DNA of 64,000 bases, from NCBI RefSeq assembly GCF_025370935.1, contig NC_133490.1:744740-808739 (forward strand), written 5' to 3'. A program made the position numbers and the translations under genes. The stretch's first letter is position 1. Every line of letters begins with the position of its first letter. Positions 53,935 through 64,000 of the stretch are shown one piece after another. The DNA comes from Choristoneura fumiferana (taxonomy: Eukaryota > Arthropoda > Insecta > Lepidoptera > Tortricidae). The notes beneath the pieces were generated by a model that saw only the letters and a program-made list of their open reading frames with translations, ran no database searches and was not told the origin of the DNA.

Positions 53935-55056
53935 TCATAACGCAACCTCTTTCTGCTCTGGGCTTTTCAATGGCTTCAGTTCGTTGATATCTTCAGGCTC
54001 TGCGGTCGGTTTCCGTCTAAAATACTCTTCGATCTCTTGCAGAGTCCGTCCTTTCGTCTCAGGCAGAATAAACCAAGACACAACCAGCGCTAGGGCCACA
54101 ATAACCGCGTATACTAGATACGCACCCTCCAGGCCAATACTGACCTTCATACCTGCAAAAGTCTTCAATATCGCGAACATACAAACCACCAGATAACAAT
54201 TAGTAACAGCACTACAGAGGCTCCTGTGCTCTAAGGGATATATCTCACCGATAATCATCATCGGGATCAACATAACGCCTAAACCTATAGTGCTTATGTG
54301 TAACGTAAGTAACACTATCGGGAGCCATAACACTTCCTGTATAATTTTTGCGGCTTTCGCATAGATGTAACCGGCTTGGGCGAGGTAAGCGATAACGCAC
54401 AAGGCACCAGAACTGAACAGCATCACCCGTCTTCGCATCCTCCCTACCACAAACAACCCAATACCGTTGCTGATCAACCTTACGCCATCGCAGAAAACCA
54501 TCCACGCTGGCATATAGCAATTGTCACTGATGATCACAGGTATTGTCTCATTCAAGAAGCTGGCTAAAGTCGTTGCTCCTGATACTATCGCTATGTTGTA
54601 CATCAATGCTCCTAAAATTAGAGAAATATATACTTCTCTCTTCCTCAACGACCTTAAAGTCTTCATAGCACTTCCATTAGTTCTGGTGTCTAATTGTCTC
54701 GCCTCTATCATTTTCTTGAGCTCTTCTTCTTCATCGCAGCCTCGAAGCCGTCGAAAAGTATTTTTGCAGTCTTCATAACGTTCTTCCAGAGCTAACCAAC
54801 TTGGGGATTCAGGCAAGAAGATGGTTATGATGAAGCTAATTAGTGGGAGGAAACTGAAGAGTAGTGCAGTATGTTGCCAGGTGACGAAGGAGCCGCAAAT
54901 GTGAACTGAGCTGATCCCGACTGCTTGGCCGAAGGACAGAGTGGCGAGGAAGGAACCGCGGTGCTTGGGGCTGGTGTACTCCCCAATGATGATGCCGCTG
55001 ATTGACATAAACAACCCGAGCGCTGCGCCCTGGATACCTCTTCCGACTAATAGAAC
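53935..55056 (-). CDS. Sugar transporter C, last exon
   Basis: Acceptor TTCCAG; 374 codons including stop (TGA at 53935-53937). It carries helices 4-12 and a short charged tail (KSPEQKEVAL). The 1,122-nt length is identical to the last exon of copy B. Confidence 0.9.
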   Translation of the reverse strand, partial: VLLVGRGIQGAALGLFMSISGIIIGEYTSPKHRGSFLATLSFGQAVGISSVHICGSFVTWQHTALLFSFLPLISFIITIFLPESPSWLALEERYEDCKNTFRRLRGCDEEEELKKMIEARQLDTRTNGSAMKTLRSLRKREVYISLILGALMYNIAIVSGATTLASFLNETIPVIISDNCYMPAWMVFCDGVRLISNGIGLFVVGRMRRRVMLFSSGALCVIAYLAQAGYIYAKAAKIIQEVLWLPIVLLTLHISTIGLGVMLIPMMIIGEIYPLEHRSLCSAVTNCYLVVCMFAILKTFAGMKVSIGLEGAYLVYAVIVALALVVSWFILPETKGRTLQEIEEYFRRKPTAEPEDINELKPLKSPEQKEVAL

Positions 55057-57939
55057 CTGGAAAAATAATGTTTTAATGTTTATTTGGGTACAAACGGTAC
55101 AATATGGCTGATAACAAATGAAACCTTAGATAATACACCAACCAGTAAAGTTACCAGTACCACAGGTTATTATTACATATTACTAACCTTAGGAATGAAG
55201 ATGTTTAAGTGAGCTGCTGAAATTGAATATGGAAACGGAATCCTAAATAACTCTTTACTTTAACCAACATTGACATCGAAATGTTCTGGATAATGTCATA
55301 AAATTTCAACCAATATTGATAAAAATGGGACCAATTTTAACGAGTCGCGTACTTTTCGCAGAGCGTCCTAGTTGAATGTCCGCGATTCCATGGCGTACCT
55401 CATGGGCGTACCCAGGGGCGGAAATTGTATGTTCTGCAATATATTACGCCTCGTTTACATTTTTGATTAGTGATTAGGGCGAGTTCATGTATTTTGTGTA
55501 CCTACATGAAATATTTAAGTCGTTGTGTATTTTTTTAGCTAAATTATTCCAATGGGTATGTAACCTGTAATGATAATGCTTGGAATTTGTGTAAGTTTGG
55601 AAAATTAAAATAAATGAATAAATAAATTTTTTACTCGCACTCGCAGAAAATGTATGAACTTGCTCCGTATGACAAAACAAGCGCGGGTGATCTGACCTAA
55701 AAATCTGACTTGCACCTCCCTAGGCCAGAAGCTGGGTACGCCCATGGCGCTCCTATAACAGCAGAGTGGACAAACCATGCAGGAGTGGAGAAATCCATAG
55801 TGAGGAAACTTACATACGGGCGTAGAATGAGGGAGGAACTCGATAAATTATTGTTATTGTTGTGTGTTTACCCAGGCCGGAATATCGTAGCAAATATGAA
55901 CTTAGTTTTTTGAATTTCGTAGTAATCCTCCGAGTGCGGGGACGCCGCACAGTTTTTATATCTAGATGTCACACATCACCAACTGGTATTTCTTTAATCT
56001 GTGGTTTTACTGTGTTATTACCTCATAATTGGGAGCAAATGAGATGACAATCCAGCTCGTTATGTGCAGAAGCGAGACGACCTGAAGTGCCACCTTGCGC
56101 CCTCGCCGCATGGTCGGTGCTGTCAGCAGAATGCCCAGTACCATCGTGGCTGCCAGCATCGAGGCTGAAAGTTGGACAAAATGGATTAAAGACCTGCAAA
56201 TTTTTAGGGTTCTGTAAGAACTCTTATAGTTCCGCCATGGCCCCGTCTATCCGGGGCTTAACTTCTTAGAGTCATTGCTTATTGTTAGTGCTAGAAAGCT
56301 GTACCTACGCCTACACATACGTTGAGTGTTTGCCGTTTTTCGATTTAGGGATCTGTTTACATTTTTTTTATTACAGTTGTGTTTCTCTCTGCAAGCGAGA
56401 CCATTGGATTGATAATGTGAAATCTTCTCCATTTCTTCTGTGGATGTCGTAAGAGGCGACTGAGGATGTACTCGTAAGTTATAAAATTACTAAAAGTGGC
56501 TCCGAAGCGGTAACGTTTCGTGTGCTCTGCCTATCCCATTTGGGAACACAGGTTTGTGTCATCATCATCATCATCAGCCGGAAGACGTCCACTGCTGGAC
56601 AAAGGCCTCCCCCTTAGAACGCCACAATGAACGAAAACTCGCCACTTGCATCCACCGGTTTCCCGCAACTCTCACGATGTCATCAGTCCACCTGGTGGGA
56701 GGCCTGCCAACGCTTCGTCTTCCGGTTCGTGGTCGCCACTCGAGGACTTTTCTCCCCCAACGGTTATCTGTTCTTCGAGCGATGTGGCCTGCCCATTGCC
56801 ACTTCAATTTGCATATTTTCCAGCTAGATGTTTGTGTGTAAAACGTAATCCTACATTTTACGTTGCCTCGATATGCTAAAATACTTCCGGTTTTCATATC
56901 CATATGTTTGACAAAGGTTTTAAAATAATTTCAATTGGTGTGAGGTGTGTGGCGTGGTGGCCTTGGAAAATCTCTATTTATACCTGTGTTTTCTCTACTC
57001 TTTACTGTGTTGGTGTTTAATAAAGAGTTTTTGTATTGTTTTGTGATGTATTTTATGGATTGCCCCTAAAAATCTGTTCAAAAGTAAACACCTTACCGAT
57101 CCAAGACTCTTGTTCTGTGCTGAGCCGCATCTTTTTAAGTTGCAGCAGCAGCACTGAAGTATATCCCACCGTGCACTGAGGGCGATGTTGTTGAAGGACA
57201 CCGCTATTACCAACAGGCACTGCCAAAAAGATGATGCAGGGATCAAATCAGAAATCAAATCAAATATCCACCTCCACTACCGGAATCGACTCCGTTTATC
57301 GACTCCGACTCCAGAAACAGAATATTTTATTGAATCCGGTTTTTAGACCGATCATGAATTCGTCTATGGCGGACATTACGTCTGATTTGAGTCCGTCCAG
57401 ATTAGTTCGGTACCGACGCGCTGATACCGATTCGTCATGACTCTTTTGAATCAGTGACTTTGGATCTACTACCAGCACTCCGCCACAGCCCCCACTAAAC
57501 ATATGCGATCCGATGTGATTTAACGAAAGTGAAGTGACTGCTGATTGCTGAATCGCCGATCGCGGGCAATAGGTAAGGTAGGTTGGAGCAAAGACTACGA
57601 TAAGGGTAGGAGTTATTCCTCAGAGTCAATAAGATTTAAAGGAGCCGACCCGACAAGGGTTCGGATCCGTTTGAGGATATGACTCTTTTGAGTCTTCAGT
57701 TCCGGATTTACCCATCGCTACTTCCAACTCTTTTCCTTTGGACCAGCCCAGGCTTGACATTGGCCAGAAAACAGCTATTAATTACGCTTTTCTTATATTT
57801 CAAGACCTGTAGGGATACTATGTGTCACGAGGAAGAAAGGACACTTAAAGTCTTTGTTTATTGTTTCCCCATCTATTAAAATTACGTAAATACTCACTTG
57901 TAATAAAATTGGAGACGGCTTCCGTTCAGCTTCAGACAT
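53935..57939 (-). CDS. Tret1-like facilitative sugar transporter, copy C, one frameshift
   Basis: Minus-strand exons: 57939-57898, 57219-57097, 56164-56022, 55056-53935, the same four-exon plan as copies B and D. The last exon is fully open and encodes helix 4 to the end: GEYTSPKHRGSF, LPESPSWLALEERYEDC, a cytosolic acidic loop, PLEHRS, LPETKGRTLQEIEEYFRRKP. Exon 3 has MRRGRKVAL, the MFS loop motif. Exon 2 starts in the expected frame (CLLVIAVSFNNIALS) but the homologous second half (TVGYTSVLLLQLKK to ESWI) is one frame away. One base appears missing near the CAGTGCACGG at about 57179. The exon is 123 nt, where 1 modulo 3 is required. Either a null allele, a young pseudogene or a base error. 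Substrate is unknown, and divergence from B and D (ISTIGLG, PMMIIGEIYP) suggests an older duplicate. Confidence 0.78.
55401..55746. repeat. Element with CATGGGCGTACCCAG ends
   Basis: 15-bp inverted repeat at 55401-55415 and 55732-55746, in the transporter C intron. Confidence 0.5.
56022..56164 (-). CDS. Sugar transporter C, exon 3 (helices 2-3)
   Basis: Acceptor TTTCAG, donor GTAATA, phase 1 to 0. It encodes SMLAATMVLGILLTAPTMRR then GRKVALQVV and ends FAPNYE. Confidence 0.86.
56570..56905 (-). mobile_element. RTE-like LINE 3' fragment, antisense
   Basis: The minus strand encodes KICKLKWQWAGHIARRTDNR, RWGRKVLEWRPRTGRRSVGR and PPTRWTDDIVRVAGNRWMQ. Same family as 17843-18356 and 15695-15930. 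In the transporter C intron. Confidence 0.85.
57097..57219 (-). pseudogene. Sugar transporter C, exon 2 with frameshift
   Basis: Acceptor TGGCAG, donor GTAAGG. The first half reads in phase 0; the second half reads one frame off and ends SWI plus G, in the phase needed by exon 3. Confidence 0.7.
57611..57720 (+). repeat. Interspersed repeat, copy 2
   Basis: Matches 207-315. Confidence 0.7.
57898..57939 (-). CDS. Sugar transporter C, exon 1
   Basis: ATG at 57939-57937; 14 codons (MSEAERKPSPILLQ), donor GTGAGT. Same length and phase as exon 1 of copy B. Confidence 0.75.
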
Positions 57940-59563
57940 CTTGTGACTCAAACGCTGATGTTTTCTACAACTTATAAATTGGCTTGTGCAGGGCATGAGA
58001 TAGAGCTGGGATGTGAAAAAAATGGAAGTATAAATTCTAGGAAATAAGGTGATTATTAACAGATACGTTCATCTTGATTCACTTAAGGTTATTATTAAGT
58101 ACGATCGAAAAGAATTAAGTAGACTGTCTTCTGCTGAGTATAAATTTAAATTGAACAAATATTTCACGACGGTGAGTTAGCAACTGAATAAATAGGCGGC
58201 GAAAATAAAGATCTGTTCAAGATCGCGTAACAAAATAAAAACAGAAACTCGAATGCCTTAAAAACTTTAAATAAAATCTAAACAGGAAAAATAAGTCTGT
58301 TTAATAGCCCTAGAACTCCGATTCATAAAAGCTAAAGAATGGCATTTGGAAAATGACTTAGTAATTTATTTAAACACAACAATATTTAATTTCTAACAAG
58401 AGATATTAAGCGAGAACCGAATTTGAAATAAGCTGGACGGAAAGAAAAACAAACGAAGAGGTAAATATGGTAGGCGAGAGGTAACTGCTGTTGAGAATGA
58501 TTGAGAATAGAAGAGGGATTATGCTGGGCACACATAAGTACATAAGAACAATTATTGAAGGGAAAATAGAGGGCAGAAAGAGGCAGGGGAAGACTGAGAC
58601 GTGCGTTTATGGATCAAGCCAAAGAGAAAGTCAATGTAATGTCGTATCAGGAGCTCAAAGCATTGGCAGAGAGGCGTAGGTACAGAATGGCGATTACTGC
58701 ACCGACAAGAGCTGGGCTCTTAAATATATTCTGATGATGATGAACCTAATCAAAATCATGATCAGTTCGAAAATTCCCAGTAGTTGATCCTAACTGTTGA
58801 TGATTTAGCCTATACCAGGGTTTTCCAACTTTTTTCAGTTTGCGGCCTAATAATAATAATAATAATCTTTATTTCAAGTAACTGTGTCATTTTGTTAGTA
58901 GACAGGCTTATTTCTAGTTAGCAATAGAATGAAATAACATGAAAATATGTACGTAGGTACAATTTTTACACAGAAATGTGGAGTTGCATCCACTTTTTGA
59001 ACAGCGGCGAGTCCCACCGCTCAGTCAGTGCGCTTAGGATTCTATTTGGCTATTAGGCTTAGTCACGGCACACTTGCAGCTAGGGAGATTATTAGTTAGT
59101 TGAAATAGGTAATGATGATTTTCACCATTGCTTAAGTTTCCGGGGTCAGAGGAGCCCCACACGCCCTAAACCGTCCAGCTGTTTAGGCTAAACAGAGGAT
59201 CAAAACAATAGACATACGTACGCTCGAAAAACATAACTTTCCTTCTGGCAGTCCGGTAAAAAATGAGTCTAAGTACGAGTACATCACCAATTTTACAATA
59301 CAATGAAACAAACGCGAATTGGTCTCAAATTTTAATATAACCTTAAAAATAAACAAATACAAGATTTCCTACAAAATTAAAAATAAATAGTTTCTAACAC
59401 CGCGTCATCGAGTCCACTTTGGTCTATCTCCGCACATTCATCTTATTTTAAGATGAAATCTATCCCACCCAATTGCTCAACAGTGGGATACCTACTTATT
59501 TTTTGGCTGAAAATGACTTTAAACTTTCTTAAGTATTATATACTCGTAGTAGTAACTTATTAT
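57940..59563. other. Spacer between transporters C and D
   Basis: Holds the presumptive transporter C promoter and transporter D 3' UTR. Also a LINE fragment at 58440-58740 and an AATAATAATCTTTATT LINE-tail-like stretch near 58850. No other gene recognised. Confidence 0.55.
58440..58740 (+). mobile_element. LINE reverse-transcriptase C-terminal fragment
   Basis: The plus strand encodes MLGTHKYIRTIIEGKIEGRK, RQGKTET and, after a shift, SYQELKALAERRRYRMAITA-like residues, then GATGATGATGA. Typical RTE-like 3' end, broken. Confidence 0.75.
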
Positions 59564-60700
59564 TCAAGGGAGCGATTTTTTCTCCGAACCATTTAGGGGG
59601 GTTAATTCCTTTCCCTCAGTTTCAGGGTCAACTAGTGGCTTTCCTCTGAAATGTTCTTCGATCTGTTGCAGTGTTTTGCCGCGCGTCTCCGGCAGTAGAA
59701 AATATGTCACCACCAGACACGCTGTTAAGATCCCTGAGTACAACGTGTACGTCCCGTGTAGGCCCATCAATGAAATTAGACCAGGGAAGGTTTTCAGCAC
59801 CAAGAATATGGTCCCAGCTACGGCTACTAAGCTAATACTTCCTCCAAGACTCCTGTATTGCAAGGGAAAGACTTCACCAGCTATGACGCTGGGTAACGGC
59901 ACCATTCCCATGGCGACAGACACAATTTGCAGGTTTATGAGAATCCCCGGAATCCACAAAGAATCGAAAGGAAGCAAACCATTAATTTTAGCGTAGACGT
60001 AACTAGCCATGGCTAAATGACAGCCTGCGCATAGAGATCCTGTCGCAAACATCATTGTTCTTATCTTAACTTTATTTATAACATATACAGCTATTATATT
60101 GAAGAAAATTCTTTGGGTATCTAAGGCGACCATCCAAAAATGGGCGTCTACATCCGGTCCCATCAGCAGTTCTATCACTTTTGTGGAATAAGAGGCCATA
60201 AGAGTACCACCAGCAAACTGCAACATGATATACACCGCAAACATGAGCAAGACTGGTTTGTAGAACTCTTTCTTCTTTGCCACTTCTACCATTTCTTTTA
60301 GAAAGTTTTGCTTTTGTGTTGGTGCCTCTTCTTTCACCTGAGTGGCTTTTATCATTTTCTCTAGTTCTGGTGTCTCGTCATGTCCTCTTAACCAGATAAA
60401 GACTTTTCTGCACTCGTCGTACCGTCCTTGGGTTGCGAGCCAACTGGGCGATTCGGGGGAGTATATGGTCATGAGAAGACTGATGAATGAGAAGAACATG
60501 GAGATGAAAGCTGCCATTTGGAAGCTGGTGACGGAGCCGACGAAGTGGACGAAGAGGATGCCGAAGGCTTGAGCAAGCGCGATAGTGGTGAGGAAGCCCC
60601 CGCGGTTCTTCGGGCTGGTGTATTCCCCGATGAGCACCGACCGCAGTGGCATGAACATTCCGAATGAAATGCCGTGGAGCACCCTTCCAATCAGCAGGGC
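59564..60700 (-). CDS. Sugar transporter D, last exon
   Basis: Acceptor TTTCAG; 379 codons including TGA at 59564-59566. It encodes ALLIGRVLHGISFG onward through helix 12. The upstream in-frame ATG at 60757 is in the intron and is not the start. Confidence 0.92.
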   Translation of the reverse strand, partial: ALLIGRVLHGISFGMFMPLRSVLIGEYTSPKNRGGFLTTIALAQAFGILFVHFVGSVTSFQMAAFISMFFSFISLLMTIYSPESPSWLATQGRYDECRKVFIWLRGHDETPELEKMIKATQVKEEAPTQKQNFLKEMVEVAKKKEFYKPVLLMFAVYIMLQFAGGTLMASYSTKVIELLMGPDVDAHFWMVALDTQRIFFNIIAVYVINKVKIRTMMFATGSLCAGCHLAMASYVYAKINGLLPFDSLWIPGILINLQIVSVAMGMVPLPSVIAGEVFPLQYRSLGGSISLVAVAGTIFLVLKTFPGLISLMGLHGTYTLYSGILTACLVVTYFLLPETRGKTLQQIEEHFRGKPLVDPETEGKELTPLNGSEKKSLP

Positions 60701-63080
60701 CTGAAAAAAAAATAATGTTCTTGTATAGATGGAATGTTCATCATTTGGTGACTCCATCTGCTGTCGAGTTGGTGAATTATATTACGTAGTGATATAACAG
60801 GTGGCACTACTTATCGCCGCTTGGTAGAAATAAAGACGAAAGCATGTATTTATGATTGAATTGCAAGCTATCAGAAGAGAGAAATAGTATTTTTGCTGTT
60901 AGCTAGGTTGTGTTGAAGCCTAGATTTTGCAACATTTTTATTATCGTGATTATCTCTAGTGAACTCTCGATATTTCGACGCAGTTGCAAGCACCATGACC
61001 ACGGGTGTCTCAATGTAAATAACTGTGTATCACTAAAAACAGAAATTGAACCTAGTTCACCAAACCTAGTCATACTCGTATCTGTAACTTTGCTATTGTT
61101 ATTAATAGGTGTCTTTTTCCGATAAATAAGATGACACGTGTACTTCAGCTAAAGTATTTTATCTAAAAGTGAAGTAAATTCTTTGCCTAGAATTATGCGA
61201 TAATTAGCTGGTTGACAACATATGTGCAACGTTATGTAAAAAGATGTGTGTGACCTTTGTTTACTTGTGTACACGTTATCGAGTGTGCCGACAACGGAAC
61301 ACTGAAAATGACTACGATTGAAATAAACAAACTGGCGCTCACAGCCACGAAACGTCTTGAAAATACGGTTGCCATTGCTAAAAATATGGTAACCAGGACA
61401 AGAATCATGAACCCCGGATTTTGCATTAATGCAGATGATTGTACCTACAGCTACCTGCATTGTTTCTGCCACAGCGGAGTCCTACCAGCCCTAAAAATTG
61501 AGTCGTATCAGCTATTTATGCATTCTTGATGTGTCAGATATTGGTGCTGGTGATGTACCAGCTACTTACCTCAAAGCTAGTGGCCAGTATCATACAGAGC
61601 CAGCCCGCCAGCACTGGCAGCGTCACCGCGTAGTGAGCCCACTTGCGACCAGCGCGAGCCATTATTGGCGGCGTCATGAAGTTCCCGAAGAACATTGAGA
61701 TGGCTAGCACTGAAGCTGCAAAGTAAACAGGAATGCTTCAGGTATACAGGGTATTTTCTTTGTCACTTCAAAGTTTAATATCTCACAAACGGCTGAACCG
61801 ATTTTGATAAAATAGTCTAAGAACCATTGTTAGAAACCCTGCTTTCTAAAAAAAACACATTCAAATCGGTTCAAGAGCTACGGTGTTACAGACAGACACA
61901 CAGGCGCACATAGCGATCACACTTATAACACCCCTCTTTTTGCGTCGGGGGTTAAAAACGGAACCCCTATAAGATCACCTTCTTATCTGTTTGTCAGTCT
62001 GCCTCTCCGTCTGTGGAGAGGAGACCCTGTTTCTAAAAAATTTCAACCTTTTGGTTTTAACGGCACACGTTTTGTTCTTCAAAGTTTCACGGCACACCAG
62101 TACCTACAAAATACCCAAGTGCGAGTCGGACTGGCGTGTAAAGGGTTACAGCCGCCCCGCCATTCCTTCCACCCCGTTACCATAACAACCTGACAACGCG
62201 AGCACACGCCACGCGCACGCGTCATTTGTTTTCGTACTACTTTCTCATTAAAATAGCTAATGCAGCATACACTTCGCGGTAATCGCGGCACACCTGTTGA
62301 AAACGTCTGCAGTATTGTATTGTACTGTATTATACTGTATTGTATTATAACTCTTTTTTTATAAATATAAATAAGTACATTTAGAAAATCATTTATTTGC
62401 TCAAAACATAAAACACATTTTTATACATAAAACACATGAAATTAATAGATGAAGAGAGAGATGTACAAAGGCGAACTTGTCCCTTAAAGGGATCTCTTTC
62501 AGTTTCAGTTACGATTGAAAGAACAACAGAAACAAGACAACTACAATCATTAGGAGTCATTACATTAAACAAGGTGTTTCCATAGAAAGTACCGTAACAG
62601 AAAAACCTATACCTATACACCTACCTACCTAAGTTACTACCTAAGTTACTATTGTCTACCTACATTTTTTTATTTTTGTAATCTCACTGTACTGCATTTG
62701 GTGATCAATAAAGAATATTTTTTACTATTATTTACCTACTCCCCGTTGCCCTAGCTAAAAACTTGAAATATGGTATTTTGTTTTTTTTTTATACTTGGCA
62801 CAAATAACCATTCGGGAAACATATTTTCGTACATGTAAACTCGTTACGTGTAAACTCCTTATTGTACAAAATAAATAAACAAATACAATTGACGAACTTA
62901 TCCCTTTGATGGATGTTTAAGGGATTTGAAATCTATGTACTCACTTATCCAGGACTCCACGTCCTTGGTGACGGCGATGCTGGAGCCGGGAGCGTGCAGC
63001 TGCGGCAGCAGCACCCCCGGGAAGCCGAGCAAGCAGCCGTGCCCGATGATGTTGCAGCACACCGCGCCTGATACGAAGCA
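59564..63080 (-). CDS. Tret1-like facilitative sugar transporter, copy D, 5' end outside window
   Basis: Minus-strand exons seen: 63080-62945, 61715-61570, 60700-59564, together 473 codons with stop and all open. By analogy with B and C, a 14-codon first exon should lie beyond position 64000. None was found between 63081 and 64000. Marks of the MFS sugar-transporter family: ARAGRKWA after helix 2, RVLHGISFGMFMPLR, GEYTSPKNRGGF, PESPSWLA, PLQYRS, LPETRGKTLQQIEEHFRGKP. The predicted protein of about 486 residues is the usual Tret1-like size. It sits at the head of a tandem array with C and B, all in the same orientation. It is the only copy here without a visible lesion, so it is the likeliest functional one. 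Trehalose is the family's best-known substrate, but other sugars are possible. Confidence 0.9.
61570..61715 (-). CDS. Sugar transporter D, helices 2-3 exon
   Basis: Acceptor TTGCAG, donor GTAAGT. Same 146-nt length and phases as the copy B exon. It encodes SVLAISMFFGNFMTPPIMAR, AGRKWAHYAV and ends LATSFE. Confidence 0.9.
61748..61960 (+). repeat. Dispersed repeat (AACGGCTGAACCGATTT type)
   Basis: ATATCTCACAAACGGCTGAA, GGTTCAAGAGCTACGGTGTT, CAGACAGACACACAGG and TTTTGCGTCGGGGGTTAAAA. In the transporter D intron; fragment at 4390-4545. Confidence 0.7.
62390..62530 (-). repeat. LINE 3' tail, antisense
   Basis: TACAAAGGCGAACTTGTCCC and AAGGGATCTCTTTCAG; related to 29090-29215. A second fragment is near 62865-62930. 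Confidence 0.6.
62945..63080 (-). CDS. Sugar transporter D, helix-1 exon
   Basis: Acceptor CCGCAG, donor GTGAGT, phase 0 to 1. It encodes CFVSGAVCCNIIGHGCLLGF, LPQLHAPGSS, VTKDVESWI. It is GC-richer than its surroundings. Confidence 0.88.
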
Positions 63081-64000
63081 CTGCGGAAACGAGATAAATC
63101 TACCTACTAATTCATCATCTCCGCCTTCATAATATTTTAGCTATTCAAAGCGGAAACTCTGCCAGTATCTTCAGGACCTTACCTAAGGGGGCTACATTAC
63201 CTTTTACCTAATTTGTTTTAGTTTCAAGTTTATATTTTATTTTATTCTATGTAAGTATTTTAAGTTTAGGATAGTGTTTTAAACCGTTTTCAAAAAAGGA
63301 GGAGGTTCATGTTCCAATGTTTGGTATTTTTTTATGTATGTTCACCGATTATTCAGTCATTGTGGATCGATTTTTAAAATTATTTTTTTAGTCGAAAGGT
63401 ACTCGTCTGAGGTGGTCTCATTGCACCAAGCAAATCTGATGATGGGGATCCTAGGAAAAATGGAGGGCAAACCTCAAATTATAGGCACTCCTTATGGCGA
63501 TTTGGCATTTTTAGCATTAAGATAAACATTTACATTCAGAAAGAAGTATTCATTTGGTAAAACCTGATATGAAGAAGACCGTAGATGACCAATGGAACTC
63601 GTCAAAGCTAAGTAATGCTCGCTGTTTATAAACGATCATGATTAATGATGACATGATGAATAATATACCTAGATAAGCTTAAGTTAATGCTTCTTTCGAA
63701 CTGATCTTGATGCTGAAGCAGAAGGTGGCACGGAACTCTGTTATAAAACACGTACGTAACTAAGCCGTTTGGGTTAATGAATCTTTGTGAGATGTATTTT
63801 GGTTACAAATCACTAAAAAGTGAGAAATAAAGAAATTTTTTAACGAAAAAGTAAAAACCGACTCCAAAAAATTAAAAAATAACAAAAAAGAACCGACTAC
63901 AAAAACCCTTAAAAATATTTTCTAGGTACTTACCTACTAGCTCGAATTCGGTGACTCAGCACGAGCCAGCAGGATGATTGAAACCCATAGTATGTAGCTA
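63081..64000. other. Upstream intron of transporter D
   Basis: No coding exon seen. A donor-like GTAAGTACC (minus strand) near 63930 has no open frame before it. The 14-codon first exon expected from copies B and C was not found and probably lies beyond the window. Confidence 0.5.

Noticed and set aside
60701..60757. ATG upstream of the transporter D last exon as a start codon
   Set aside because: A TTTCAG acceptor at 60700 and matching exons further upstream show this is intron sequence.
1..64000. CRISPR array or bacterial-type operon
   Set aside because: No direct repeats with unique spacers; all genes have introns.

Overview
This window is eukaryotic and almost certainly lepidopteran (moth or butterfly) chromosomal DNA. 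It has GC-rich protein-coding exons with GT-AG introns in AT-rich surroundings. It is also dense in repeats typical of Lepidoptera: tRNA-derived SINEs, 3'-truncated non-LTR retrotransposons, Helitron-like short elements ending in GCTAG, and many palindromic MITEs. No bacterial-type genes, rRNA genes, functional tRNA genes or CRISPR arrays were seen.

Region 1 (1-26.3 kb, + strand) is the 3' two thirds of one large gene for a KDM5/Lid-type histone H3K4 demethylase. Twenty-three exons run from inside the JmjC catalytic domain through the C5HC2 zinc finger, the helical PLU-1 region, PHD2 and the C-terminal PHD3, with a stop at 25815-25817. JmjN, ARID, PHD1 and the start of JmjC lie upstream of the window. 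The 3' part of exon 19, together with its splice donor, is tandemly repeated six times (147-bp unit). Every copy is in frame and carries the same phase-1 donor. The exon 21 to exon 22 junction does not keep frame in the simplest model.

Region 2 (26.3-35.3 kb) is intergenic, with MITEs, LINE tails, a striking pair of adjacent perfect hairpins at 32404-32469, and a mariner-like element at its end.

Region 3 (35.4-64 kb, all - strand) holds three tandem paralogues of a Tret1-like facilitative sugar transporter (MFS). They share one architecture: a 14-codon first exon, a first-helix exon, a second/third-helix exon, and a large last exon of about 1.12 kb. Copy B (35392-43510) is complete in exons but carries a frameshift and a small deletion in its last exon. 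Copy C (53935-57939) has a one-base frameshift in exon 2. Copy D (59564-63080, first exon beyond the window) is open in all visible exons. Between B and C lies a five-exon gene for a 279-residue Myb/SANT-like DNA-binding protein (46207-50878).

Introns and spacers are filled with nested mobile elements. Several have diagnostic ends: two hAT-like elements with perfect 8-bp target duplications (one keeps a 45-codon zinc-finger remnant), two mariner-like elements in opposite orientation flanking the last exon of transporter B, a 1.5-kb long-inverted-repeat element with an inner 430-bp palindrome inside a KDM5 intron, and a SINE with an 11-bp target duplication.
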